Made by a program: the position numbers and the translations under genes | Notes under the pieces: generated by a model | What the model was told of the DNA's origin: nothing | Databases searched by the model: none | Seen by the model: the letters and a program-made list of their open reading frames with translations, nothing else | Origin: Podochytrium sp. JEL0797 | Lineage: Eukaryota > Chytridiomycota > Chytridiomycetes > Chytridiales > Chytriomycetaceae | Assembly: GCA_027596195.1 (NCBI GenBank) | Contig: JADGJG010000112.1 | Coordinates: 1 to 42,010, forward strand | DNA length: 42,010 bases | Direction: 5' to 3' | Shown: piece by piece, positions 22,053 to 32,580 of the stretch | Layout: each line of letters opens with the position of its first letter | How positions within the stretch are numbered: the stretch's first letter is position 1

Positions 22053-22375
22053 TCAGGACGAATCGCTGTAGTCGCCATCATCCGCATCGTCGTTGTCTGT
22101 GAACTCGGCCTGATGCTGCAGAACGGGATGCTGTTTCGAGGGATCAGGGTTCATTCACTCAGGACACCTTGCCAGTCAATAGATACTGTGGATATTCTCA
22201 CCTGGTGACCCGCGGCTCCATTCGCGTTGGCCGAACCTCCGTTGGTTCCGAGGGGAGGCGGGGCTTCTCGCTCGCGAATTCGATGCAAGGCAATAAGGCG
22301 CTGTTCTTCTTGGGCGGGGAGGGAGGTTGATTTCGTTTGCGGCGGTGGCAGGGCAGAAAACACAGTGCGCTGCAT
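22053..22375 (-). CDS. Small acidic-tailed protein, possibly APC15/Mnd2-like
   Basis: Two exons (22375-22202 and 22130-22053, 71-nt intron), 83 residues. The middle, LPAQEEQRLIALHRIRER followed by PPPLG, resembles the ANAPC15 block in which a Gln/Glu-rich helix precedes a short P-x-G segment. The C-terminus is acidic (DNDDADDGDYSDSS), also like APC15. APC15 supports turnover of the mitotic checkpoint complex on the anaphase-promoting complex. The similarity is short and from memory, so the assignment is weak. An in-frame ATG at 22489 would add 38 residues of unlikely sequence. It sits between FIT and UTP13 genes on the same strand. Confidence 0.5.
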
Positions 22376-22519
22376 TCTCGCGATGATTTTTTTTGAGGTT
22401 TCGGACTTCAATTCTTCGCAGAGATATCCAAATAATAGACGATATCCAAACACTGAATGAATAAGTTTCGACTGCGAGTGAGAGTCCACTCAGAGTCATA
22501 AGAAACGGAGATATTCTTT

Positions 22520-25473
22520 TTATTGGGCATCCATTTCCAAGTCTCCCGCACCTCCCAACATATCATCCATCCGATCCAACGTGTATGAAATCAGATAACT
22601 CTTTTTCAGCATCTCATCCACATGGCTGTAGTGCCTCTCGCTGTACACAATCAGCGAATCCAACAACTCCTTGACTTTCTTGGTCTTCATCAACTGATCC
22701 GCCAGTTTGTTGCTCATGACGAGATGCAACAGCAATTGCGCAATATTGGCATGTTTCGAATGCGTGTTCCAGTTTTGAATGTATCCCAGCAGTTTCTCGA
22801 GCTGCGACGCGTCGAGGTCTTTGATGACTTCGTCGACCGTGAAGAGCCCAGTGACGCTGTTGGTGTGGAGGCGTGATTTGTTGAGCTGGCGGAAGAGATG
22901 GAGGAGGCGCATGGGTTTGTCGAGTTCCATGGCGAGGATGATGGCGTTTTTGTAGTCCTTCTTTTTCAAGAAGTTGGAGAGCTCTTGCTCCCTGTTGATA
23001 AACCAAAATGAGTGTTGAATATTCCTGACTCCCCTCGTGGTTCGCTCAATCAAAAAAAAAAGTGGACCACTCACTTGGAAACCTTGTCACTCGCGTCCCT
23101 ATCAAACTCCTCCTGCTCTGCAACCGTGCAATCCTCCCACAACGTGATTTTGGAATCGGCTCCACCCGTCGCGACCAGCGATTCATCCTTCTTGGTCGTG
23201 AGGGCCCAGACCTTATCTTCGTGGTTATCGAAAGTGGCCACGCATTCGTTGGTTTTGATGTTCCAGAGCTTCATGAGACCGTCGGATCCGGACGAGACCA
23301 TTTGCATGCCGAGTGAGATGAAGTTGATTTTGAGGACCGAGTTCAGGTGGCCTTCCAAGGTCTGTGCAAAACAAAACAAAAAAGCGTCAATCACAACCCG
23401 CATGATTGCAGAATCGCAGCAGTTTTCTTCACCTTGAGACACGAATAATCGGACATGGACCACAACTTGATCGTCTTGTCACCAGACGAAGTCACGAGGA
23501 CTTGATCAACCGTACTAAACTTGACGCACCACACTCCTCGCTTGTGTCCCACGCATTGTCCGACAAGAGAACCGTCCGCCGCAGACCACACTTTGGCCGT
23601 CTTGTCCTGCGACCCGGTCGCAAAGATTCGGTCGTTGGGCGCAACCGCAATCGAATTGATGTCCTTCTCGTGGGCTTGGAACGTGTACTTTGATTTGAGC
23701 TTGATGGGCTCGTTGGAAGTCGCGGCTTGTTTCTCTACGTGTCAAAAATTCAGTCAGCTCAAACAAAGAAGAAGTGACAAACAAAATCGAACAAACCAAG
23801 TTTCGAAATATCCCAAAACTTGATGGTCCTGTCTTGACTTCCACTAATCAAGAACGAATTCTCCTTCTGCGAAAACGCGACCGCACCAACCGCCTCGGTA
23901 TGTCCCACACAGCTCCCCACCAACGAAAACTTCCTCTCCTCCTCGTTATACCCCCAAATCAAACTCGAATTGTCTTTGGACCCGGACGCCAACAACCGGC
24001 CGTCCTTGCTGCGATCCAAACACACCACGACATTCGAATGTCCGTACAGAATCTCCGTGTTGCTTCCTTCCAAATCCATAATCTTGATTTGCTCACTGTT
24101 GCTCGCAACGGCCAGGAAACTCTCTTCAGGGTTCACGAACGCGATATCCACAATCTCCTCATTGTACCCAACAATCTGGTGACACCGCTCCAACTCATTC
24201 TCCATATCGTAAAACAAGAAATTGTGGTCCGAAGTGACTGCCACAATCTCATGCTTGTCGGAAGCGTAAGGCGTGAGGAGAAGGTCCGAGATTTCGTACG
24301 AGCTGTTGGTTTCGGATTTTTGGAGCATGATGCATTCCTGCGATTCAAGGTCCCAGAGACGGATGATTCCCTTTTCTCCTCCCGTGTAGGCAATCAGTGG
24401 GGAGTTGGTGAGTTTGAGGGATTTGGTGAGGATGCGGCGGGTGGATTCGTTGACGAGTCCGACGGCTTCCATTGACTGCGAGAAAAAAATGAATAAGATA
24501 CAGATTGTGATCGAATACCACAAAGAATGAACAAAACCTCATGCGTCGGAATCGTCTTCATGAGCTCTCCAGTCGCAACCTCCCACAAGTTGAGAATCTT
24601 GTCGCGTCCTCCCGTCAACAAAAACTTTCCGTCCTTTGAAAAACACACCCCGCGAACGACGCTGACATGGTTATCCAAGATCCAAAGACATCTGGGGGAA
24701 AACGAGAAGCGTGAGCGGGTATCGGCCCGAAACAGAATTGGCAGTATGGAAGTCTCACTTTTTGGTTTTCAAATCCCAGATTCGCACCTTGCAATCATCA
24801 CTCGCAGAAGCCAGAAGAATATCGTTCCCTTTTCCGTTGTAGAACGCCAATGCACTAATCACTCCACTGTGTCCCTTGAACAAATGCGTCGCGTGACCTC
24901 GTTCCACATCCCACACGCGAATCGTCGAATCCGCAGAACCTGTGGCCACCAAGGTTGAAGTTTTGTCAAACGCCATCGTCAATACGGGGGCTTCGTGTGC
25001 CTACGTTTTGGTGAGATCAGTTGCTGCCAAAATCGAAAGATTCCGACTGCACCTTCCAGCTTCGCACGACTTGCCCGCTCTCCAAATCAACGTAGTTCAA
25101 CAGCAGAGATCTCGTTGCAGACACCAAATGCTTTCCATCCGGCTTGACTGCGAAACAGGTGACTTCGTCCGCTTCCTGAATGCGAAAGTCAGCCCAACAT
25201 TCCACCCGCATTTAAGCACGAGTGAGTTACCCCAACAATCGCCAATTCCACGTTTCCAGACTCGATCCCCAACACGTTCAGATCCTTGTCCACGGACGTG
25301 ACGAGGAACGATCCTTCCCGGCCGCCAACGTTGTCCATGAGCGCGGTTTTGCCGCCCGTGTAAATCGGGGCGAAGGAGCGGACAGCCTTAAAGCTGTTGA
25401 GAATGCGTGAGATGAAATGTGGCAAGTCACACGAAGGCAAGGCTCACTTGGTTTTGAGTGAAGCGGTTGCCAT
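22520..25473 (-). CDS. UTP13: U3 snoRNP/SSU processome WD40 protein Utp13 (TBL3)
   Basis: Nine exons: 25473-25448, 25393-25231, 25175-25053, 25000-24759, 24691-24538, 24475-23797, 23734-23433, 23361-23075 and 22991-22520, 815 residues (yeast Utp13 is 817). The start MATASLKT joins NFKAVRSFAPIYTGGK, the family N-terminus. Two seven-bladed WD40 propellers follow, with repeats ending in WD/LW (RVWDVERGH, RIWDLKTKK, NLWEVATGE, KFWDISKL, KVWSAADGS, KLWSMSDYS, KLWNIKTNE, TLWEDCT). The C-terminal helical Utp13 domain begins near EQELSNFLKKKDYKNAI. It is part of the UTP-B complex binding the 5' external spacer of pre-rRNA in the nucleolus. All nine phases agree. The exon 5 donor (GTTTTG) is weak but required by alignment. 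Confidence 0.94.
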
Positions 25474-25848
25474 TTTCTAAAAAAACTCGCGATCGCAAAA
25501 AAAAAAAAAAAAACAAGTGATTCTCCAGTGATTCCCGTTGGCTTGGGAGAGACTCGCCGGCTCCAATTCCCGAGAACCTCCCACTCGGCATCCCCAAAGG
25601 GGGGTAGCGCCAGGATCAAACTTCATTTTTGATAAGGATGACTGAAGCGGCAGCGATTGGCGGTTCAGATGCGAGAGATCGCGCGACTATTGATCCTGTT
25701 TATTCTGACGGTCTGAGGTATGCCAATAATGGATCTTTTTCCTCTGGAACTGTTCTAGGATGAAAAATGCTGGCAAAATGGGTGTGAGGTAGACGTGATC
25801 CGTCATAATTGAGAGGGATCTGCCGCGAGGCACAGCCGATTTGCTGTT
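25474..25848 (+). other. Upstream region of UTP13 with a short exon-like open frame (25638-25717)
   Basis: From an ATG at 25638 a plus-strand frame reads MTEAAAIGGSDARDRATIDP and reaches a donor-like AG|GTATGC at 25718; unspliced it stops near 25761. It could be the first exon of a gene divergent from UTP13 whose remainder was lost or displaced by the Helitron-like sequence that begins about 130 bp later. No family recognised. Confidence 0.3.
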
Positions 25849-26433
25849 GTGTTTGCTGATGTGCCAAATGACCTGATGAATGCAGATTCCCTGCATGTGT
25901 CATTGCCAAAGCATAGCAACTCGAATGATAGTACCTCAGAAGAGAGTGCTGAGTTTGACCTGCGGGTTTCTGCTACTCTTGGCAATTCTCATACCATTGA
26001 CGAGGGTCCCGAGAACCATCAGTACATAGTTCAACAAGCCAATTCCATCAGCCAAGATGTGTGGCTGAACATTCTTCTACTTTCCCCAAACTATTTCCGT
26101 ACAGCAGGGGAGGACCGCATGATGTATTCCTGCTTTCCAATGGGCACCTCATGTACATCATGCAGTCCCCCCCTGCCATACGGAAACAGTTCTGGGAATG
26201 TTGATGGCATGTTCAACCACAGGTCTTGGCCGATCGAATTGGCCCATTGAACTATATATTGATGGTTCTCGGGACCCTCGTCAATGGTATGAGAATCGTC
26301 AAGAGTAGCAGAAACCCGCAGGTCAAACTCAGTGCTCTCTTCTGAAGTACTATCATTCGAGTTGCTATGCTTTGGCAATGACTCATGCAGGGAATCTGCA
26401 TTCATCAGGTCATTTGGCACATCTGCAAACATG
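25849..26433. repeat. Large near-perfect palindrome, arms about 280 bp, spacer about 27 bp
   Basis: The arm 25849-26126 is the inverse of 26154-26433. Both encode the same stretch (FADVPNDLMNADSLH then SLPKHSNSNDSTSEES) in opposite directions, with roughly 5% differences by eye. The short spacer (26127-26153) is unique. Such hairpin-capable repeats usually arise by template switching or breakage repair. Confidence 0.9.
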
Positions 26434-27480
26434 ACATGAGGAACCAGCTTTGACACATCAAACTCACAGCTGTGGTAGTTTTAATGGATTTCCTGCAGGA
26501 AGATCATGAAGGCTCACGTGTTGTCAATGTTGTAGCTGTAAAATTTGTCAACAGCTGTGCACTGTTCTGCAGTCAAAGTCCTGACAATGATAATGCGAAT
26601 TTCTCCACTGATATTGCATGGGAAGTGTTAACTGGAAGTGTCTGAGGGCAGAGAAGAGGTATGCATGGACAGTCAATTTCCTTTCCGCACCACCTGCTAC
26701 TGAAACCAGTGAACATGAGACCTGAAACATTGCTACTGTAGCTGCTTCAATGGCCGTGACTTTGGAGAGAGAGGGAGGCAAGATCCCAAATTTGAAGACT
26801 GCTTGCAATCGACTTTTTCGGTTTTGACGCGTGTTTCAATGACAACACACATTTGTTGCAGATGCAGATGAAAGTTTCCTGTTCATGAAGAGACTCATCA
26901 CCACTGTCAACTCGTGGTGCAGGGTCTGCAGGGTCCATTGCTTAGCAGCCATTGGGTGACCACCACATGCCTTTCAGGGTGAGCTGAACCGAGAGAGGGG
27001 TGTAGTAGGCGCGCAGACTGGCAGGGAGCTCACACGTGTTAGCAGCGACAAGGGATTTGTCCCTGCATTGTCTGTTACTGTTTCATTGAGGAAAAAAATT
27101 GATTGCGTATCCTCAACAGCTGATCAGGAATATCCACAATGTTGATATCAGGAGCAAAATCTGATGTTCTATACTTAAGCGCATCACAGCATGCGCAAGC
27201 AACCAACTCAAAATTTTCTGGCTGATACATACTCCGCAGTCTCAACTCAATGGAGTCCAACGTCTCTTGCAACATGGGCCTCAGATCCAATGTCTCATCC
27301 ATTCTCTCGGGGGATTCCCATATCTCCACTGGCATTCTGTGAGGGCCTTCAAGAGAGAATGCCATCCGGTGATAGTTCTATAGCATGGGCCCATTCCGCA
27401 TCCTCTTCTCTTCTATGCATGCGTGTCTCTGCACGCTTCAAACTCTGTCCAAGATTTGATGCTGAGAGAGCAAAATGGTG
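25849..27480 (-). pseudogene. Broken Helitron-like Rep/helicase N-terminal gene with an inverted duplication
   Basis: Minus-strand fragments in several frames follow the order of fungal Helitron N-terminal proteins. In order: SLKRAETRMHRREEDAEWAH, EIWESPERMDETLDLRPM, a zinc-binding-like ACACCDALKYR, CICNKCVLSLK, AIEAATVAMFQVSCSLVSVAGG, LPMQYQWRNSHYHCQDFDCR, VMFADVPNDLMNADSLH, ENHQYIVQWANSIGQDLWLN and TFPELFPYGRGG. Blocks with AANGLW-like and FPxLFPYG motifs are typical of Helitron_like_N regions. Frames are broken by shifts and stops (near 27365, 27080, 26760, 26480), and helicase and endonuclease parts are missing. At 26127-26153 the sequence turns back on itself, so 25849-26126 is an inverted copy of the same coding block. 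Confidence 0.7.
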
Positions 27481-28601
27481 CGTTGTCGAATGTTCACAGT
27501 TTTTTACAAAAACGGCGGTGAAAAAAAGAGTCGCGCTACTTTAAGGTTAACTTATAGACGTATAAAATGGGAATGGCAAAAAACACCTGTATGTTTTTCT
27601 GTTTTCGCGACGGGTGGGCCAAAACAACGACGCGTTTTGCAATTGTCAGGACACAAACAACACGTTGAAATCAAGAGGGCACGCCATGGACAACCACAGC
27701 ACAGTTCCCCTCGTTGAGTGGAAGAACCTTCTCAACCCACGAGAGGCTTCTGTCCCACTTTGCTCGCGCGGCCCCTTCTACGCGCGGGTGAGGGGGGACA
27801 GGAGGTGGAGGCGGACCTGATGGCAGGCCACACTCCTGGCTGTATGGGGGAAAGTTACAGTCCTCCACCCCCCGCTGTGGTCTGTGTTCGAGGATCCTCC
27901 CTCTGGTTGAGGCGTGTTGTCGTCGTATTCCTATATTTCCCATTAAATGAGAAATTAAAGTTGGACATCCATAGGAGCTTCTATATTGCACAACAGATTC
28001 CTGATAGACGTCCACACGTGTTTTTTCGAACCCGAACCTCTTTCTCTCGCCAGACCCGAACGTGAGTCTCACCTCCCTCGCTCTATCGTTTCCTGCCCAT
28101 CTGATCTCATTCTCTTTGTGCTTGAGCTAGATCCGAGTCCCGACGAGATTGTCAAACGAAATTCGAAAACAACGACGGGGTGCGAATTTGGAGGGCGGAC
28201 AAGGTGAGTGGCGGGCGAGTGTGAACTTTCACGTGGTGTCCGCTATGAGTACCAGAGTCCCGAGTGACCCTGGGAAACCAACTCAAGACATTTTTTCCCT
28301 GTTTGTTTGACACTCGACGCGTTTGACTCTGTTTTATTTGCTTCTTAGGCTGCGCAGATTCCTGATATACTCTCATTTACTTTTTATTTAGTGTGCTTAA
28401 TATTCTACTTTCAAACCTTGTCGTGTTTCGCGTTCTAAATAGTCTCATATATCGCGCCAAAGGGAAGGATGCCGAATCTTTCGGATTGGACCCTTGCGGC
28501 CACTCGAAAAGCCTCAATTCTGGGAACTTCAACAAACGAATACCAATTTACTTGGTTCATCAACTCACATACAAATGGAGTAACTGCTTTGTATTAATGG
28601 C
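27481..28601. other. 1.1-kb stretch without a recognised gene
   Basis: This lies between the Helitron-like pseudogene and the INTS11 3' end. It may contain the upstream part of the dead Helitron. The phrase CAGATTCCTGATA occurs twice (about 27996 and 28355). A segment at 27918-27998 starts TGTTG and ends CAACA but has no matching partner or target duplication. Short frames have no recognisable similarity. Confidence 0.4.
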
Positions 28602-30835
28602 TCAAAGCAAAGCGGCACTTACGACCGCCACCACACTCACGGCCACCTCTCGGTCCCTCGCGTCCCCCCACTCCACCACCACCGAATCCTCCTCTCCCGC
28701 GTCACCCCCAACAACCCGTATACCCACCACATCATCCACCCACAACTTCGACTCCCCCGCCACCAGCCGAACCCGCTGCCGCTCCTCGGCCCCAAAAAAC
28801 TGCCGCACCGCATTCGCCACAACCCCAAACACAACGCGATACACGTCCTGATTGTGCAACGCCTTCCGTTTCTGATTACCTTGTTGCTGCTGTTGTTGCT
28901 GCTGTTGCTGAATCCTCGCCTGATGACGCGCCATCATCTCCCCCGCATCAAACGTCTTCCTCACACGCAACCCAACCGCAATACCTTCCATCCCCATCCG
29001 ACTCTTCACCTCCTCGGCATCCATCACCCTCGGATACTTTTCTCCTTCCTTCATCACGACCACCCCCGTGAACGGCACCTCTACTGCCGGTGCCCCGTGC
29101 ATTTTCGCCTGCTCATGTTGTTGGCGCTGAATGCGGTGGACAGCGTCTTCACTCATGACAGCGTGCACGTATTCTTGGCACGCGATGGTGATGGTTGTGC
29201 CGTTGGGTGGGTCAAAGGTCGGGATGCCGGTTTCTTTGTGGATGCGGGTTTTGAGGACAGCCATTTTGCGGGCTTCGCCGTGGACGAGCATGCTGTCGAA
29301 AAATAAAACAGACTACATAAGAACGAACCATCAAACCAGCCCCCCCCCCCCCCCAAAGCGGCAACTCACACATTCTTTGGCTGACACATTCCAATCAATT
29401 GCAAAATACCCTTCGAATCCGCATGCGCGCTGAAACTCAGATTCTTGACTTGCAAGTTGACGTTCAGTTTCGTCACCTTGTCCACGTCAATCACTTTGTC
29501 TCCAGCGAGGACTTTGGCGCCAACGGTGCCGGCCACGCAGTATCCCGGGAGGATGATCATGTTTTTGGGGTCGTGGCACCATTTTTTGAACACGTCGAGG
29601 GATTGACCGGCGTGTAGCATTCCTTGGTGGATGAGTGGGTTGTGTTGGTGAGAGGGGAAGAGGAAACGCGTTTTGAAGATACCTGGGCTCGCAAATAAGA
29701 CCATGGGTCCGGGATCATCCGCATACGTCCTGTCGAACGGCTTGATGTGTTTGAAATCAAACATGTTGTGACTCGAGTCGGCTTCACTTCCGCTGAACCC
29801 GCTCTTGATCTTCTCATTCGTCCATCCGATAAACAGTTTGTAATACTGATTCGCGCGTTCAGTGAGCCCCGCACTGTAATACACAGGCGCAGTCAGCCCC
29901 GTTTGGGCCCAATACGAATCCATCAGAATACACAGCTCCTGCGCGCGTCCGAGAGCAAACACGGGAATCAAGACTTTTCCGCCCTTCAACACACAGTCGT
30001 GGACTTGCTGCAGAAAGTCGAGTTCACGCGTGCGTTTGGATGCACGCGTGGTGGTCGCGTAGGTGGTTTCCGTAATCAATAGATCTGGTTTGCAGTCGTC
30101 AATCCATGCGGCACCCAAGTGTCGGTCTGGGGTCATGTTGTAATCGCCGGTATAAACAGCGCTCAGATCGCCGACTTTGATGTGGAACATGGCGGCGCCG
30201 AGGACGTGGCCGGCATAGTATGGTTTGATGGACAGGTCGTCGTCGACTTGGATAGTTTCGTGCAGCGAGACGGGAATCACTTTCTTGAGACATGCGCGGA
30301 TTTCGGACGAGGTGAAGAAGGAGGTATCGCCCTTTCGTTCCGTTACAACTTTACGCATGTCATCGAGGAGGATCGGGGCGATGGCGCGCGTGGGTGTGGC
30401 TGGGAGTGTGTGAGGATCGAATCGAGGGGGAATACGCACTCAGTTTCGAAAGAAAAGGAATACGCACTCATATAGATAGGGCCATCAAAGCCGCAGATCT
30501 CAGTAAAGTATGGCAGGGCGCCGCAGTGGTCCAGGTGGAAGTGCGAGATGATGATGCAGTCGAGGACCCCGTTGAAGTCGCCCGTCTTGCTCAGATACGA
30601 GAAGTCCGGAAACCGCCGGTTGTCCGAGAATCCCATGTGCATTCCGCTGGGTTGGGTGTGAGATGGGCAGTGTGTGAGTGGTACGCACCAGTCCAGCATG
30701 ATGTTTTTGTTGCCAATCGTCAGAATCAGACACGACCGCCCGACATCTGCGCCAATCGAGTATCAATCGAACACCACGCAAACATCTCTGCACAATACCC
30801 TGGCCGGCCCCGAGAGGCACACATCGAATCGACAT
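28602..30835 (-). CDS. INTS11: Integrator complex endonuclease subunit 11 (CPSF73-like)
   Basis: Six exons: 30835-30799, 30746-30689, 30646-30468, 30399-29683, 29622-29370 and 29292-28602, 644 residues. The start [18 protein letters not shown] matches INTS11 closely. The metallo-beta-lactamase core has the zinc motif HFHLDH (67-72), then [30 protein letters not shown] and TESTYA-like TETTYATT. The beta-CASP domain follows, ending in FSAHAD and VHGEARKM. It is closer to INTS11 than CPSF73 ([14 protein letters not shown]). INTS11 cleaves nascent RNA of paused polymerase II and snRNA precursors. The fourth intron (29682-29623) is 60 nt and stop-free. The last exon encodes a polyglutamine run (about 28887-28916) not typical of the family. 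The start lies 26 bp from that of SPT4. Confidence 0.93.
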
Positions 30836-30861
30836 TGTTTTTTTCTCAGCCAAAAAACACC
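30836..30861. promoter_or_regulatory. 26-bp head-to-head interval between INTS11 and SPT4 start codons
   Basis: Only 26 bases separate the INTS11 ATG (minus) from the SPT4 ATG (plus). Both starts are supported by alignment to family N-termini. Both promoters and leaders must therefore overlap, and transcription of each probably starts within or beyond the first exon of the other. Confidence 0.6.
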
Positions 30862-31272
30862 ATGGCCGACATTCTTCCCGCAGAAACAAACCGCAAAACG
30901 TGGCGTGCCTGTCTCCTGTGCGGGCTGATCAAGACAAACCAGCAGTTTAAACGTGATGGGTGCAGCAACTGCGAGGATGTGCTGGATCTGCAGGGGTCCA
31001 ACAAGCGGGTTGCCGAGTGGTGTGCTCCCCTATTCCTTCTTGTCTCTGAGGCATCTCACCCCATTCCCCTTAGTACATCCGCGCAGTTTGACGGTATCAT
31101 CGGCCTCACGCAGCCCGACCAGTCGTGGGTCGCCAGGTGGCAGCGCTGCGACAAGTTCACGCCGGGATTGTATGCCATCCGCGTCTCGGGCAGCTTGCCT
31201 GACGATCTGATCGACGACATGAAGGACAAGGGATTCACATATCGCCCCAGAGACGGGTCCGTCAAGGACTGA
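30862..31272 (+). CDS. SPT4: Transcription elongation factor Spt4 (DSIF subunit)
   Basis: Two exons (30862-31019 and 31074-31272, 54-nt intron), 118 residues, the family's usual length. The N-terminal zinc finger is complete: CLLC at 17-20 and CSNC at 34-37. It is followed by the Spt4 core CTSAQFDGIIGL, SWVARWQRCDKF and PGLYAIRVSGSLPDDL. Spt4 pairs with Spt5 to form DSIF, which clamps RNA polymerase II during pausing and elongation. AATAAA-like sequence lies about 35 bp after the stop. Its divergent neighbour INTS11 acts on DSIF-bound paused polymerase. Confidence 0.95.
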   Translation: MADILPAETNRKTWRACLLCGLIKTNQQFKRDGCSNCEDVLDLQGSNKRVAEWCAPLFLLVSEASHPIPLSTSAQFDGIIGLTQPDQSWVARWQRCDKFTPGLYAIRVSGSLPDDLIDDMKDKGFTYRPRDGSVKD

Positions 31273-31728
31273 GTGTGATTCTCCCGTGGGCCAACAAACT
31301 CGAAAGCGAATAATAAAACACGGTATCCAATTATCCTGCCGTCTTGCGTATCCATTCGACACAGATTTACATTGGTGCTTGGATTACAGAATGCGCGAAT
31401 TCTAAGCTGTTGCAGTTCGAACTTCTTTTGCGCCCGAGCCCCAAGCGAAACGGGAGAATTGACACGAAATTCGACGAAGAAGTTCATTGGTGCAACAACC
31501 CAGCAGTAATCTATCTAGTTCTGTCCTCTTGTTTTGGAGATGAGAGGCGGATTTCGAGTTTCGGTGACTGTCATCAACGGGTAAGGCTGGCAGAAAGAAA
31601 GAACCGAAGGACAGAAAGGAAAGAGTATACATGCTTCACTAACATTATGATCAAAACCGTAAAACCACCACGAGCGTAATCAAAAAGCGCCACTGAAATA
31701 ATCAGCCGAAATCAATCGAATCATCGAC
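31273..31728. other. Intergenic region between SPT4 and the GST gene
   Basis: It contains the SPT4 3' flank (AATAATAAAAC near 31310) and the GST promoter. I see no further gene and no repeat. Confidence 0.45.
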
Positions 31729-32499
31729 ATGAAGTTTTATGAACTCGTCTTCTCGCACACTGCCACGGACCAACACTTCTACGGCGGTCCCAACGGCTGG
31801 AAAACACACCTCTCCCTCCTCCACAAGGACATCCCCGTCGAAATCGAGCCCGTCACCCACCACGACCTCAAGTTCAAGCTCACGCAAGAACGAGGCGGTC
31901 AAAGAACCACATCCCCCGCTGTAGAACTCGAGGACGGATCCCTTCTCTGCGGGGCCTTTGCGATCGCCGAACACCTCGAAAAAACGTACCCGGAACGCCC
32001 TTCGCTTTTTTCAGGCTCCAAGAGCTCGCACCCAGACGCCGTCCAGGCTGGAAAAGCGTATGCGCGCATGATGGATCTCGGTCTCGGGGATTCGGACTCG
32101 CAATGGGCTGTCTGGCTCGAACTCGCACTCCCGTCAATGGCGGACCGCGTCACACCGGGCCCCAACCGCGATTATTTCACGTCCGACGCGAAATGGGGGC
32201 CGAATGGGTTCCAGAATATGATCAGCAGCGCGACCCCGGCGGAAACGTTGGCGCGTGCCAAATGGAACGTGTGGCCGATCGTGCAGGCGCTGAAGGAGAG
32301 GCCTGGAGAGTTTTTGCAGGGACAAGAGCCTGGGTTTGTTGATTATGTTGTGTTTGGGCGGTATGCCATGTGTCGCAATTGTTGTCCGGGGCTTGCCAAG
32401 CAGGCGTGGGAGGATCAAGGGGAGGAGATTGGGTTGTGGGTGGAGCGTATTGTGTCGCGTTATCCGAGCATTCGTGCTCATTTGAGGGCGTATGAGTGA
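31729..32499 (+). CDS. Glutathione S-transferase-like protein
   Basis: Single-exon frame of 256 residues. The N-terminal thioredoxin-fold half has the GST pattern: a beta strand followed by GWKTHLSLLHKDIPVEIEPV, the cis-Pro region SPAVELEDGSLLCGAFAIAE and the helix EHLEKTYPERPSLF. The all-helical C-terminal half contains ARAKWNVWPIVQAL and QGQEPGFVDYVVFGR, in which G-x-x-P-x-x-x-D-Y-V-x-F is the conserved N-capping region. Overall layout is closest to fungal etherase-like (LigE/FuA-type) GSTs. Substrate unknown; probably cytosolic. No introns, unlike most neighbours. Confidence 0.85.
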   Translation: MKFYELVFSHTATDQHFYGGPNGWKTHLSLLHKDIPVEIEPVTHHDLKFKLTQERGGQRTTSPAVELEDGSLLCGAFAIAEHLEKTYPERPSLFSGSKSSHPDAVQAGKAYARMMDLGLGDSDSQWAVWLELALPSMADRVTPGPNRDYFTSDAKWGPNGFQNMISSATPAETLARAKWNVWPIVQALKERPGEFLQGQEPGFVDYVVFGRYAMCRNCCPGLAKQAWEDQGEEIGLWVERIVSRYPSIRAHLRAYE

Positions 32500-32580
32500 A
32501 TGCTGGGAATGTTGGATGGTGAATTGGGCCTTGTGGGCCAACAGGCAGGGATCGTTTTTTTTTTTTTTTGACAAACAAAA

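Noticed and set aside
27918..27998. Possible solo LTR starting TGTTG and ending CAACA
   Set aside because: No second copy, no target duplication and no primer-binding site found.
28470..28598. 42-codon plus-strand frame MPNLSDWTLAATRK
   Set aside because: Short, no family resemblance, lies in the INTS11 3' flank; chance is likely.
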